Made by a program: the position numbers and the translations under genes. Positions 10,378 to 21,161 of a stretch of DNA of 64,000 bases are shown piece after piece. The DNA comes from an uncultured Verrucomicrobiales bacterium (GTDB lineage Bacteria > Verrucomicrobiota > Verrucomicrobiia > Verrucomicrobiales > DEV007). The stretch spans positions 1-64,000 of the forward strand of contig CALSSN010000012.1 of assembly GCA_943789025.1 (NCBI GenBank). Direction: 5' to 3'. The notes beneath the pieces are model-generated. The model made no database searches and had not been told where the DNA came from. It saw only the letters and a program-made list of their open reading frames with translations. Positions within the stretch are counted from its first letter, which is position 1; the number at the start of each line of letters is the position of its first letter.

Positions 10378-10620
10378 CAGTCTGATCAGTTGCGCCACCC
10401 GCCACCCGCCACCCGCCACCCGCCACGTGGAATGAAATTGGATTGAATTGAAGTGAGAATCGCTACGCCCTGAGCTCGCTAAAGAAGCCCTCCGGGTTGC
10501 TGCCCCATTCAGCTTGGCTTTGTTTTGCTCGTTGGTCGTGGATGTTTATCCACTTTCGCCGCGCGCCGTGCCACACAGAATTAGGGCAACAATGACGGGC
10601 ACCGCCATGAATCAGACCCT
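10378..10620 (+). repeat. dispersed inverted-ended repeat, copy A (longest)
   Basis: Left end GTCTGATCAGTTGC at 10,380, right end CCATGAATCAGACC at 10,607-10,620, so the termini are near-perfect inverted repeats of each other. Inside are four 7-bp CCACCCG repeats (10,395-10,422), the stretch GTTTTGCTCGTTGGTCGTGG, a hairpin GTGGATGTTTATCCAC, and the conserved ACAATGACGGGCACCGCCAT. It fills most of the 400-bp gap between the DUF5989 gene and the AI-2E-type transporter gene. No coding function is apparent. Confidence 0.85.
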
Positions 10621-10769
10621 CCTTAACCAAGCAGCTGAGACCGGGTCGTTGAATTCTGTCGTCCTGTCTTGCTCGAGAAGGCTTGGGCAGAGCCAGAGTG
10701 TTTGAAAGGTCTCATGCGGTTTTCCAGATCGACCTTGCTCAGGATGTCTCGGTGCGCGATGACTAGAGG

Positions 10770-12005
10770 ATGGCAGAAGAGCTGAAAGACGAAACGGGCG
10801 AATCGGAGCGTATTTCTTCGCTGCAATCTGAGGGGGGAAAAAAGCCTTCCCCAAGCCCAAGGGCCTGGTCACAGAACAGCACCCTGCGCATCTCTTTGAT
10901 TCTGCTCAGTGGCATCATTCTTCTCTCGGCCCTTCGTATGGCCGGGGATCTGTTTGTGCCCATTCTCCTCGGCATCCTCCTGGCCATTGTCAATTTTCCT
11001 ATCCTGCGGGGGTTTGAGTTCCAGAAAATCACGGGAGGTCTTGCGGTGTTTTTAACCGTCGGCATCAATATCCTCATCCTTGGGTTCATGCTTTATCTTG
11101 GAACAAGCGCCATAGCAGCCTTTCAGGAAGATCGGGAGCGTTATTTTCAGGGGCTGAGAACGCTGGCGACAAAAGGTGCGGAATGGGTTGATTCGAAGGG
11201 AGTCAAAGGGGCTGAGGAGGTGGTCAACAAGGCGCTCGATGACCGCAATGAGTTCGTGCGTTATGTCCTGGAGGCTGACATTGCCAGCAACCTGGGAAAT
11301 ACTCTGGCATCTTTTTCCACCTCTGTGGTCGATAAGGTAACGGGCATCATTACCACTGGGTTTCTGGTGCTTATTGTCATGGTTTTCTCCTTGATTGAAG
11401 GGCGAAATATCGGCAGTAAAATTGAACGGATCCGTAATTCCAGAGGGCCCGACTTCAGCGGGTTTCTGCGTTCTGCTGATGACATTCAACGTTACATTCG
11501 CATCAAGACGGTCGCGTCCATGGTGACAGGTGTCCTTGCGGGAGTGCTCTGTCATGTTTGTGGGCTCGATTACGCCTTCCTCTGGGGGCTTCTTGCCTTT
11601 GTTCTCAATTTCATTCCCGTGATCGGGTCGATCCTGGCTGGAGTCCTCCCTGTGATCATCGCTTTGCTGAACAGTCCTGTCATTGCCCTCGCCGTGTTTG
11701 TTGGGTATCTCATTATCAACATAGGAATTGGAAATTTTCTTGAACCCCTTATCCTTGGCCGTCGGTTTGGAGTTTCGACTCTTGTGATCGTTCTCGCGGT
11801 CTTCTTCTGGGGGTGGATGTGGGGGCCATTGGGAATGTTTCTGGCCGTCCCTCTCACCATGGTCGTCAAGGTCATCTTCGATAATTCAGATGATTTTCGA
11901 TGGCTTTCCGTCGCGATGGGTAAAGGCGACGTCGATGAAGAGCGGATTCTGGAAGAGCAGAAGGCTGCTGACAAACGCCGCCGCCACCGCCGCATCCAAA
12001 ACTGA
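10770..12005 (+). CDS. AI-2E family transporter (PerM/TqsA-like membrane protein)
   Basis: Intact, 411 residues. A charged N-terminus of about 45 residues precedes membrane segments at roughly 48-90 (LRISLILLSGIILLSALRMA; PILLGILLAIVNFPIL), 95-115, 205-225, and a hydrophobic C-terminal half. The signature part of the family is LCHVCGLDYAFLWGLLAFVL and LNFIPVIGSILAGVLPVI, then GNFLEPLILGRRFGVSTLVI and WGPLGMFLAVPLTM. Family members (UPF0118) export small molecules; only a few have a tested substrate, so AI-2 should not be assumed. The tail is highly charged (DKRRRHRRIQN). Confidence 0.9.
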   Translation: MAEELKDETGESERISSLQSEGGKKPSPSPRAWSQNSTLRISLILLSGIILLSALRMAGDLFVPILLGILLAIVNFPILRGFEFQKITGGLAVFLTVGINILILGFMLYLGTSAIAAFQEDRERYFQGLRTLATKGAEWVDSKGVKGAEEVVNKALDDRNEFVRYVLEADIASNLGNTLASFSTSVVDKVTGIITTGFLVLIVMVFSLIEGRNIGSKIERIRNSRGPDFSGFLRSADDIQRYIRIKTVASMVTGVLAGVLCHVCGLDYAFLWGLLAFVLNFIPVIGSILAGVLPVIIALLNSPVIALAVFVGYLIINIGIGNFLEPLILGRRFGVSTLVIVLAVFFWGWMWGPLGMFLAVPLTMVVKVIFDNSDDFRWLSVAMGKGDVDEERILEEQKAADKRRRHRRIQN

Positions 12006-12041
12006 GATTATATTATAATCTGAGGGGATTTTTATAACCTC
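12005..12041 (+). terminator. possible transcription terminator between the transporter gene and clpB
   Basis: AGATTA-TATTA-TAATCT forms a short A/T-rich stem at 12,005-12,021, followed by GAGG...TTTTT...CCTC, a second weak stem ending at 12,041. There is no clean U-tract after the stem, so this is only a candidate. Confidence 0.25.
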
Positions 12042-12081
12042 ACGGGATGAACGTGACCGAGGAATTACTGTCTAATCTTTT

Positions 12082-14695
12082 ATGAACGCAGATAAAATTA
12101 CAACGAAGATGCAAGAGGCCTTGCAGGGTGGGAACACCTTGGCTGGCTCTCTTGGCCATTCGGAATTGAAGGGCAGCCATGTTGTGGCTGCACTTCTCGA
12201 ACAGGAGGGAGGTATTGTCCGCCCGCTTCTCGACAAGCTGGGGATTTCGCCCACCAAGGTCAAGGAGGCGCTCGACGCGCATCATGAGAAAGGTCCTCGG
12301 ATCGAGGGAGGAACAACTTCGCAGATGTCGATCAGCTCTGAGCTTAGGAGAGTTCTCGAGGCTGCTGAGAAAGAGCAAAAGTCGCTGGGTGACGAGTATC
12401 TCTCGGTGGAGCATTTCCTCCTCGCATATCTCGAGAAGGGAGGTCAAGGGGCGGCGGTTCTGCGCGAAATAGGGCTCGAGGCGAAAGCGACCCGTGAAGC
12501 GATCGTGGCGATCCGTGGTTCCCAGAAGGTTGTGGATCAGGATCCGGAGGGGAAGTATCAGACCTTGGAAAAATACGGAACCGACCTTACTGCGCGTGCC
12601 CGCCAGGGGAAGATCGATCCGATTATCGGGCGCGATGAGGAAATCCGCAGGGTGATGCAGATTCTTTCCCGTCGGACGAAGAACAATCCGGTATTGATTG
12701 GTGAGCCGGGGACCGGGAAGACCGCGATTGCAGAGGGCCTCGCTCGTCGCATCATTGCCGGGGACGTCCCCGAGTCGTTGAAAGGGAAACGCCTCATTTC
12801 CATGGATATTGGCGCCATGATCGCTGGAGCAAAATATCGGGGCGAGTTCGAAGACAGACTGAAGGCCTTTCTCAAGGAGGTCACCGATTCTGAGGGTGAA
12901 ATTGTTCTTTTCATCGACGAGCTCCATACCATTGTCGGCGCTGGTGCCCAGCGAAGGGGCGGTAGACGCATCCAATCTTTTGAAGCCGCAACTCGCCCGT
13001 GGTGAGCTGCGCGCTATTGGTGCCACCACTCTGGATGAATACCGGAAATACATCGAGAAGGATGCGGCGCTCGAGCGACGCTTCCAGCCGGTGAAAGTCG
13101 GTGAGCCGAGCGTTGAGGATACCGTCGCAATTCTGCGGGGAATCCGTGAGCGCTACGAAGTGCACCACGGCGTGCGAATCCAGGATGCTGCGGTTGTCGC
13201 TGCGGCAGTTTTGAGCGATCGCTATATCTCCGACCGGTTTCTTCCTGACAAGGCAGTCGACCTCATTGATGAGGCGGCTTCGAGATTAAAAATCGAACTC
13301 GATTCGATGCCAACCGAAATCGATCAGCTTGAGCGTCAGCTCATGCAGCTTGAGATGGAGCGGCAGGCCTTGATCAAAGAGGATGATTCGGCTTCCACAG
13401 AGCGCCTCAAGAAAGTTGAAAAAGAAGCCGCTGATATCGGGGAAGCCGCCGCCGCCATGAAGGCGCAGTGGCAGAACGAAAAATCAGCCATTAATGAGGT
13501 GGCGGAAGTGCAGGGGCGGATCGATTCCCTGCGCACCGAGATTGAGCAGGCGCAGCGGATCAACGACCTGACGCGCGCATCGGAGATCCAGTATGGAGAG
13601 CTGCCAAAGCTGGAAAAAGAGCTTGAGGAGACAAAAGAAAAGTTGGCCAATTTCCATCAAGATGGTGACTCGATGCTCAAGGAGGAAGTGACCGAAGAGG
13701 ATATAGCCAAGGTCGTCGCTACCTGGACGGGGATTCCCGTGAGCCGTCTTCAGGAAGGTGAACGGGCCAAGCTCGTCAAGATGGAGGAGCGTCTGGCTGA
13801 CCGTGTGATCGGGCAGAAAGAGGCGATCACTTCGGTCTCGAATGCGGTGCGCCGTGCCCGCGCCGGCCTTCAGGACGAGGACCGCCCGATCGGAAGTTTC
13901 TTCTTTCTCGGCCCCACGGGTGTCGGAAAAACGGAACTCTCGAAGGCTTTGGCCGAGTTTCTCTTCGACGATGAGAAGGCCATGGTGCGCATCGATATGT
14001 CCGAATACATGGAGAAGCATTCGGTGGCTCGGTTGATCGGAGCGCCTCCGGGATACGTCGGGTATGAAGAAGGTGGCCAACTTTCTGAGATCGTCAGGCG
14101 TCGCCCTTACAGTGTGGTTCTTCTCGATGAGGTAGAGAAAGCGCACTCAGATGTCTTTAATGTCCTCCTTCAGGTTCTCGACGACGGTCGAATTACCGAT
14201 GGTCAGGGCCGGACTGTGGATTTTAGAAATACGGTCATCATCATGACTTCCAATATCGGGAGCCAACATCTCCTTGAGGGTGCTACGACGGACCCGGCTG
14301 TTTGCGAGAAAGTCATGGAAGCATTGCGCGCCCATTTCAGGCCCGAGTTCCTGAATCGTATCGATGAGACCATCCTCTTCGATCGTTTGGACGAAAAAGA
14401 CATCGAGCAGATCGTTGAGATCCAGCTCGATAGAGTGAAGGCACGCCTCGAGAAGCAAGGAATTGAGATTGCGCTGGGCGATGCTGCTGTCGCATTCCTG
14501 GCACAGGAGGGTTACGACCCGGCATATGGTGCCCGCCCCTTAAAGCGTGCGATTCAGCATCACTTGCTCGATCCCCTCAGCCTTCGTCTCCTCGACGGGG
14601 AGTTGGGAGAAGGGTCGCGGGTCGAAGTGGGCCTGGAAAGCGGGGCGCTTTGCTTCGACACGCAAGTGCTTGATCTGGTCGAGGAGGCTGGTTGA
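12082..14695 (+). CDS. clpB: ATP-dependent disaggregase ClpB (one frameshift)
   Basis: About 870 codons, the usual ClpB length. Order: N-terminal Clp repeats ([25 protein letters not shown]), first AAA+ domain with Walker [14 protein letters not shown] and Walker [11 protein letters not shown], the long coiled-coil middle domain (about residues 400-525, rich in E/K/Q), second AAA+ domain with Walker [31 protein letters not shown] and the sensor region [10 protein letters not shown], and a C-terminal small domain ([11 protein letters not shown]). ClpB threads aggregated proteins through its hexamer with DnaK. A single extra C in the CCC run at 12,947-12,949 breaks the frame inside [15 protein letters not shown]; removing it restores the family sequence exactly, so this is very probably an error. 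Confidence 0.96.
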
Positions 14696-14716
14696 TCCGG
14701 GCATGCCGTGCGACGT

Positions 14717-15308
14717 CTATGCCGCAACCTTTTCCGTTTCTGATTCCTCAGCCGAGTAGATGAGCCAGAGATTGCGCAGGTAGATGAACCAACCGGTGGT
14801 CTGCCCGAGGATGCCGACGGCATCGACTCGCCACGTGAAGTAGATGATAAGCATGGAAGCACCCGCGAGGCTGAGCCACCAGAAGGAAACCGGAACCATC
14901 GATCTTTTCAGTTTTTCCGAAGTAAGCCATTGGACAATCATCCGACCGGTAAAGAGAATCTGGCCGAAAAGTCCGATGCATACCCAGAACACGCCGGTCC
15001 ACGAGGTGAGGTTGAAAATCCGCCTGAACACTAAGGGAGGAAGCGAGCGATTGGATCCTTGAGCTTGCGCTACCTGCTCGAGAAATTTCTCAGCAGAGTA
15101 AATTTCGATTTCACCTTGCTTGTTTTTCAGGGCGATCGCCGAGGCGCCATCGGAGGTGGCTTCGATTTCCAGCCAGGGCGAGTCGGTCGGAGAGCTTAAA
15201 AGGGTAGGGGCTCTCTCTTTTCTGGACAAAAAGCATCCAGGTAATCAATGGCAGGCAGATACAGGCTCCCAGGATGATAAAAAAGGTGAGTTGTCGTTTC
15301 CGTTTCAC
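14717..15308 (-). CDS. lipid A disaccharide synthase N-domain (LAB_N) membrane protein (frameshifted)
   Basis: The N-terminus (MKRKRQLTFFIILGACICLP) gives one membrane helix. A periplasmic-looking stretch with a PepSY-like IEIYSAEKFLEQVAQ follows, then the LAB_N region: WTGVFWVCIGLFGQILFTGR, MIVQWLTSEKLKRSMVPVSF, WWLSLAGASMLIIYF, VDAVGILGQTTGWFIYLRNL. LAB_N is a three- to four-helix membrane domain found at the N-terminus of some LpxB proteins and as free-standing proteins, often near lipid A or glycolipid genes; its activity is not defined. The two halves are in different frames around the T5 / GAGAGAG stretch near 15,215-15,225. It is convergent with clpB, with 21 bp between the stops. Confidence 0.82.
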
Positions 15309-15582
15309 GGATAGAAAAGGGCCCCTTTGTTCAGGCCATGAGGTCGGGCAGGTGACTTCTTAAAGGGGTCGAAAGAAAAGACCACCTCCTTTTCGCCTAT
15401 TCAACGTCTTTTGAGGAAAGGGCGGTCAGGCAGTGCGCTTGCAGATAGACTTGATTTTTTCCTTTGAGCTCCTGGAAAAACAAGCTGCTCGGGAATTCAA
15501 GAAGGTTTGATAGGGCCTGAGAATTTCACTGCGGAAGCGGATTGCAGGTGGGTGAAAAAGCTCTACGATCGGAACTGTGACT

Positions 15583-17027
15583 ATGGAAGTAGAACTAAGA
15601 AAGAGATTTGAGGAGGCCGGGCAAGGTCACGTGTTCAGGTTCTGGGAAGAACTTTCCGAGAACGCGCGCGAGGATTTGAGTCGCCAGGCAGACGCCATCG
15701 ACCTTGAAGAACTTCGTCGCCTGACTTCCCATTTGCTGGGCAGTGATTCGGATCCTGGCGCGATCGGATTTGAAGGAATCGAGCCTGCCCTGTTTTTGGC
15801 ATTGCCCGAGAATGGCGGAGACTCGGTGCGTTGGCAAGAGGCGGCAGAGTGCGGTGAGGAGGTTTTGCGAGCAGGTCGGGTGGCCTGCTTTTACCGTAGC
15901 CGGAGGGCAGGGGACGAGGCTTGGCTACGACGGGCCGAAGGGAACCTTTCCGGTGACCCCGGGTCCGCAAAAACACTCTTTTCCAAGTGTTTGCGGAGAA
16001 AATTCTGGCCGCCTCAAGGCGGCATGGGGTGACGATTCCCTGGTTCATTATGACCTCAGAGATCAACCACGAAGCCACTCTCGCTGCCTTCAGGGAAGCG
16101 AACTACTTCGGGTTGCCGGAGAGCTCGGTCATGCTTTTTCGGCAAGGTCTGATGCCGGCGGTGGACCGGGAAGGCAGGATTCTTCTCGCCGGTAAAGGCA
16201 GGATCGCTCTCAGCCCTGACGGGCACGGTGGGGGTCCCTACGAGCTCTTGTCAGGAGTGGAGCGGTGGCCAGAATGGAGGAACTGGGGGTCGATGTTCTG
16301 AGTTATTTTCAGGTCGATAACCCGCTGGTTCGCTGCATCGACCCGACTTTTATCGGGTTTCATGTTCTCGGTGCTTCTGAGCTCTCAAGTAAGGCCCTGC
16401 CAAAGGCGTATGCGGGAGAAAAAGTGGGGGTTTTTTGTCGTCAGAATGGGGCGGAATCTTGTCGTCGAATACAGTGACATGCCAGATGATCTGATGGCGG
16501 CCACCGACGCTGCCGGGGAACTTGTCTTTCGGGGCGGAAGCATCGCTATCCATATTTTTGACCGTGCATTCGTGAAGCGGCTGGGAGGAGACGGAGCCGG
16601 TGAAGAAAATGCCGGCCGTCTTCCATTCCACCGCGCGGACAAGAAGGTTTCGACTCTTGATGAGGCAGGAGAGCCACTGATTCCGGATGCGCCGAACGCG
16701 GTCAAGTTTCGAGTTGTTCGTCTTTGATGCGTTGCCTTTTGCGAAGAATCCAGTGATCATCGAAACCGCCAGGCGTGATGATTTCAGTCCAGTGAAAAAC
16801 GCGGAAGGGTTGGATTCGCTGCAGACCTGTCAGGGACGACCAGTTGCGCCAGTTCGCACGGTGGTTTTTGGCCGCTGGGGTTCCTCTGGCCTGCGATGAA
16901 ACCGGCCTCCCGTCCATGACCCTTGAAGTTTTCTCCACTCTTTGCGGATTCGGAACAGGCTTTCATCTTTGCCTGGAACGCACTCGAGGAGAAGCCAGCT
17001 ATCGTTGAAGGGCTTGTTCTATCTTGA
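15583..17027 (+). CDS. UDPGP-family nucleotidyltransferase, UDP-N-acetylhexosamine pyrophosphorylase-like (frameshifted)
   Basis: Start ATG 15,583. After a helical N-terminal domain (VELRKRFEEAGQGHVFRFWE) it carries the nucleotide-binding signature VAGGQGTRLGYDGPKGTFPV, the follow-on FQVFAEKILAASRRHG, IPWFIMTSEINHEATLAAF, LMPAVDREGRILLAGKGRIA, ALSPDGHGG, YFQVDNPLVRCIDPTFIGFH and VEYSDMP. These match eukaryote-type UAP1/UDPGP proteins, which make UDP-GlcNAc or UDP-sugars from UTP and a sugar 1-phosphate. At least six frameshifts occur. The last clear block is EQAFIFAWNALEEKPAIVEG; stop placed at TGA 17,025-17,027, but another frame stays open to about 17,130, so the exact end is unsure. Confidence 0.86.
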
Positions 17028-17140
17028 ATCCTATACCCATCGACAAGAATCCTGCTGAGATCAGGAGCCACCAGCCTGCCGGCGGCAATCACTTCCCGTC
17101 GCTGGGTGTCAGCGGATCGAGATCCCAATAATCTCAGGGA

Positions 17141-17353
17141 GGATCTGATTCATGGCGGCGCCCGTCATTGTTGTCCGGATTCTGTGTGGCACGGCGCGAG
17201 GCGGAAGTGGATGGACATCCATGACCAACGAGCAACAAAGCCACGCTGGATGCGGGCAGCAACCCGAAGGGCTTTTTAGCGAGCCCAGAGCGCAGCGATG
17301 CTTGCATTTCATCCAATTCCATTCCAAGTGGCGGGTGGAGCAATTGATCAGGA
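17141..17353 (-). repeat. dispersed inverted-ended repeat, copy B (reverse orientation)
   Basis: Reads GGATCTGATTCATGGCGGCG at 17,141 through to GCAATTGATCAGGACC at 17,340-17,355, the reverse complement of copy A's arrangement. It keeps the CCCGTCATTGTTGTCCGGAT block, a TGGATGGACATCCA hairpin, ACCAACGAGCAACAAAGCC, and the AACCCGAAGGGCTTTTTAGC block. It lies exactly between the 3' ends of the convergent pyrophosphorylase and multi-PAS genes. Confidence 0.85.
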
Positions 17354-17359
17354 CCTTCC

Positions 17360-19580
17360 CTAGGGCTCAGTTTGTGCTTTCCGCTGCGATCCGGCGAGAA
17401 CGTCTCCGAGCCCCTTGCTTGAAGATGCGTGTAAGCCGGAAGCAGTATGCGGGGTGGCGAAGAGAAAAGAGAGCCGCTCATCGATGGTGGCCAGCCTGCA
17501 TTCCAGGTGGAGGATTTCTGCTTTTCCCTTCAATTCGACCAGATGAGGGGGTTAACGGGCACAGATTGTCTCCCTCCGTGGATTGAAGGAGCTCTGTGAG
17601 ACATTTGCTTTGGAAAGATTCCTCGTCGAAGGAAGAAGGGAAGTCTTTGGGAACATGTATGTCGAGCACTGTCTTTGTGTGCCGGTCGACGAGAAGGACT
17701 GGCTTCTTTGGAAGCGGAAAATAAAGCCTGGTTCTGCATCTGGCTTTTAATCAGTTCCGTTGTGTCGGGCGGTTCTTCTTCCCGCGGAAGGATGAGGTAA
17801 GAAGTGAATGCCGGTTTTCCGTTTTCGTCGGTGATCAGGGCAATGTGGAGGCGCACAGGAATCAGCTCGCCTCCCGCGCGGAGGGCTTCAACAGCCACCG
17901 TTCCGACCTGCTTGCTCAGTTGATGCGAGCTCTCAAGGTGTTGCTGGATTTTGGAGTGGTCGTCGCTGTTGATGAAGTCGTTGAGTGGAGTCTTGCGAAG
18001 GTTGAGGCGGCTGCATCCTAAGAGTGATTCCAAGGCAGGGTTGGCATCGAAGATGTGTCCTGAGGGGTCGGTCAGGGCAATTGCGACAGGCGTGCTCTCA
18101 AAGAATTTTCGGAGGCGGGTTTTCGCTGGCTCGAAGTGCCTCTTCTCCCCGTTGAGTCCCGGTGACATCAGCGATGGTCAGAAGCAGGAAATCGTCAGAG
18201 AGGAGCGAAGGACGAAACTCGATTTCTCTAAGCAGACCGTCAGTTTTCGCTAAGGTGAGGATGCGAGGCAGGCGCTTTTCCCAGATCTGGTTCCTCCATT
18301 CGGCGCGGATAGCTTTGGCGTATGCTTCGTCCGGACAGCCATGGCGGAGCCAGTCTTCAATGTCATCCCCGGCATGCAGGTCAGATCCGAGCAGCTGACT
18401 GACGTGCTTGTTGGCATAGAGGATGGCGGCGTCGGGGTCGAGAAGAATCAGTCCAAGGGGGGCGTTTTCAGCCGCGCGCAAACCGGGTTCGCCAGGAGAG
18501 ATCGATTTTTTTCCTGGCGTCTGATTGGTGGCCGCCTGAAGCCTAGCGAGAGCACTTTCTGTTTCCTGGCGGAGAGTGGAAGAAAACGGGCTACTTCCAG
18601 AAGTCTGGGTAGCGGGAGCAGCGATGCGCTTCGATGCACTCTCGGAAGAAGACTGGCTGGAAAGGCTGGAAGGGTGTTGCGAAGAATGTTCGGCAGGACG
18701 GGAGAAAATATTTCCTGCTGATTCTGATCCTCTGGCTTCTTCGGAACTCCGGTGAGAACAAGCTGGTGAGCACGCCGTGTTCGTCTACTCCTGGTGAGAG
18801 AGTCCAGAAGATTTCGCAGGTTGCTATTCCCTCGGGGTTGCTCGTTTGACCTCGGGTGATGACAGTGCCCGCGGTGTCCCCATCGCCTATTTTACTTTCT
18901 AGGGCGCTGAGGAGGCTGTTTTTTCGACGATGCTGAGACCCCATCCATTGGGAAGGCCTCGGTAAAACTCAGGCCGATAATCTCTCCCTCTGGGCTCGCA
19001 CTTGTGTCAGCCAATGGAAGGGCTCCCTGACTGTGGTCGAATGATGTGGCCGGTGGCATCGAGGACGACAACGGGAGAACTTCCGCTAAGGAGAGCAGAG
19101 ACGAGGTCGCGATCGTCCTTGAGCATTTGCTCTGCCTGCTTGAGCGGGGGTGATAATTTCACATGAGGGCGATCAGGCCGCCGACCGACAGGGTCACTAC
19201 GATGCCACGGGCGCAATTCCCAGCGAACCCAATCAGTGGAGCCATCCGGTCTCTCCAGCACGTCTTCCTCGAAGTGTTCGACATCGCCTTGGAGGCAGTG
19301 CTCGTAGGTTTTGTCGCCAGCCGTCTTCGAGTTCTGGAAAGATTTCGAAGTGACCGCGTCCTTTGAATGAAATAGATTCGAGGCTGAATTCCTCGACCCA
19401 TTTCTGGTTGGCAATGAGATAGCGCAGATCCTCATCGAACATCGCCATCGCCAGCGGCGTATTCTCGAGAAGAATCATCGCGTAGTCGCTGCCAGCAATC
19501 CTGCCTGCAGGATCCTGTGGCGGGTCCTTGAGTCTTGTTGCCTCCTTTGCGCTGGTGTCTTGCAAGCCTGTCTTTGCCAT
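17360..19580 (-). CDS. multi-PAS-domain protein without visible output domain (frameshifted)
   Basis: Start at ATG 19,580 (an upstream ATG at 19,613 is possible); about 740 codons. At least four PAS units can be recognised: MILLENTPLAMAMFDEDLRY with WVRWELRPWH; VSALLSGSSPVVVLDATGHI; AAENAPLGLILLDPDAAILY with REIEFRPSLLSDDFLLLTIA; and FFESTPVAIALTDPSGHIFD with GGELIPVRLHIALITDENGK. A fifth, weaker one begins PVLLVDRHTKTVLDI and ends DERLSFLFATP. The protein then stops (QRKAQTEP). No histidine kinase, GGDEF, HTH or transmembrane segment was found, so it appears cytoplasmic and may act by binding another protein. Several frameshifts; the missing output domain is not obviously due to them because the stop lies directly at repeat B. 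Confidence 0.72.
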
Positions 19581-19751
19581 TCTGCGTGTTTTTGGAGGAG
19601 GAGTTGACGTCAACGCGAAGCACTGACCTGGAGGTAAGTAAAATCAAAAGTAGCTTATGGAAATAAGTTTTTGCAAATTTGTCGTGGTGGGTCTGTGTGA
19701 GTTCTGGGTTGATAAATGCGTGGACGGTAAGAGAATCCGCAGTCGAGACCC

Positions 19752-21002
19752 ATGGCATTGATCGTTCAGAAATACGGAGGCACCTCCGTAGGCACTCCGG
19801 AAAAAAATCCAGAAAGCGGCCAGGCGGATCCTTGAGACCCAGGAGCAGGGGAATCAGGTCGTTGCGGTTGTCTCCGCGATGTCCGGAGAAACGAATCGCC
19901 TGATTGAATTGGCCTCGGCGGTTTCTCCCAGCCCCGCTGAGGCGGGAGATGGACGTTCTGTTAGCGACTGGAGAGCAGACGACGATTGCTCTGATGGGCC
20001 ATGGCGATTCAGGGAGCTGGCGGCCAGGCCATTTCGTTGACGGGAGCCCAGGCAGGGATCGAAACCGATGACCTGCATCGTATGGCGCGTATCTCGAATA
20101 TTGCCGCCGACAAAGTACGTGCCTTTCTCGATCAGGGGAAGGTCGTGGTTATCGCTGGTTTTCAGGGGATGACCAGAGACGGGCGGATTACCACTTTGGG
20201 GCGCGGAGGATCTGACCTCTCCGCCATTGCCATGGCGGCAGCGGTGGACGCCGATGTCTGTGAGATTTTGACGGACGTGGATGGTGTTTTTACCTGCGAT
20301 CCGCAGATCGTGCCGGATGCGAGGAAAATCTCTGACATCAGTTATGACGAACTGCTTGAGATGGCGAGTGCGGGGACGAAAGTCATGCAGTCGCGTAGCG
20401 TGGAGTTCGCGAAAAAATTCGGTGTTCGCTTTGAGGTTCGCAGTAGTTTGAATAATCATCGAGGAACTATGGTCATGGAAGAAACCAAAAAAATGGAAGG
20501 CGTGGTGGTACGGGGAGTGAGTCTGCTCGGAAACCAGTCGAAGGTCACGATTTCCGGTGTGGCTGACAGGCCTGGCTTTGCGGCTCGTATATTCGGTGCC
20601 CTTTCGGAAGCTCATATCAGGGTGGATATGATCGTCCAGAACGTCTCGCATACCGGCGTGACTGATGTGTCACTCACCCTTGCGACGGAGGATGCCAAAA
20701 GGGCAGAAGATGCCCTGCGAGGCATTCTTCAGGAACTTGCTCCCGATGGTGACAGTGATGAGGTCAAAATAAAAATTGCTGCCGGAGTTGCGAAGCTCAG
20801 CGTGGTGGGAATCGGGATGCGCTCGCAGTCGGGGGTGGCGTCGCGGCTTTTCAGCGTGCTGGCGGAGAACGGCGTGAACATCCAGATGATCTCCACTTCG
20901 GAAATCCTCATCGCGGTGACGATTGACGAGGCCGAGGGGAAGCTGGCGGCCCGCGTGGTGCACGACGCATTTGGCCTTGCTCTTGATCCTGAAAAAGCGT
21001 GA
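19752..21002 (+). CDS. lysC: aspartate kinase (three one-base frameshifts)
   Basis: Catalyses ATP-dependent phosphorylation of aspartate, the first step to lysine, threonine, methionine and diaminopimelate. Start ATG 19,752 gives [20 protein letters not shown] once one A is removed from the A7 run at 19,801-19,807. Kinase motifs [47 protein letters not shown] and [14 protein letters not shown] follow, then tandem C-terminal ACT domains ([40 protein letters not shown]), which bind the allosteric amino acid. The other two shifts are an extra G near 19,940 and an extra G in the GGG at 19,996-19,998. About 415 codons, normal for a monofunctional enzyme. Confidence 0.95.
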
Positions 21003-21161
21003 CTGGGGCTGCTGGCTCCGGGGGGTAAGAAAGAGACGCGCTGCGTTGGGAAGAAGCTGCAGGGTTTTGCGATGGCATCGGCTTTGTTCCGTGATTTTTC
21101 CTCAATAACTTACGACATCGGTGTTGATTAACGCTCAAATTACGTGAAAATTCACCTATAA

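Noticed and set aside
10395-10428. CCACCCG array considered as a CRISPR or minisatellite locus
   Set aside because: Units are 7 bp without spacers and lie inside a longer dispersed repeat; no cas genes are present.
12040-13053. Long minus-strand open frame of 337 codons over the 5' half of clpB
   Set aside because: It mirrors ClpB codons, has no family likeness, and the plus strand is clearly ClpB.
17152-17586. Open frame beginning MAVPVIVV/MAAPVIVV inside repeats B and C
   Set aside because: The frame is not maintained between copies, indels are not multiples of three and the other copies break it; the repeat is better explained as non-coding.
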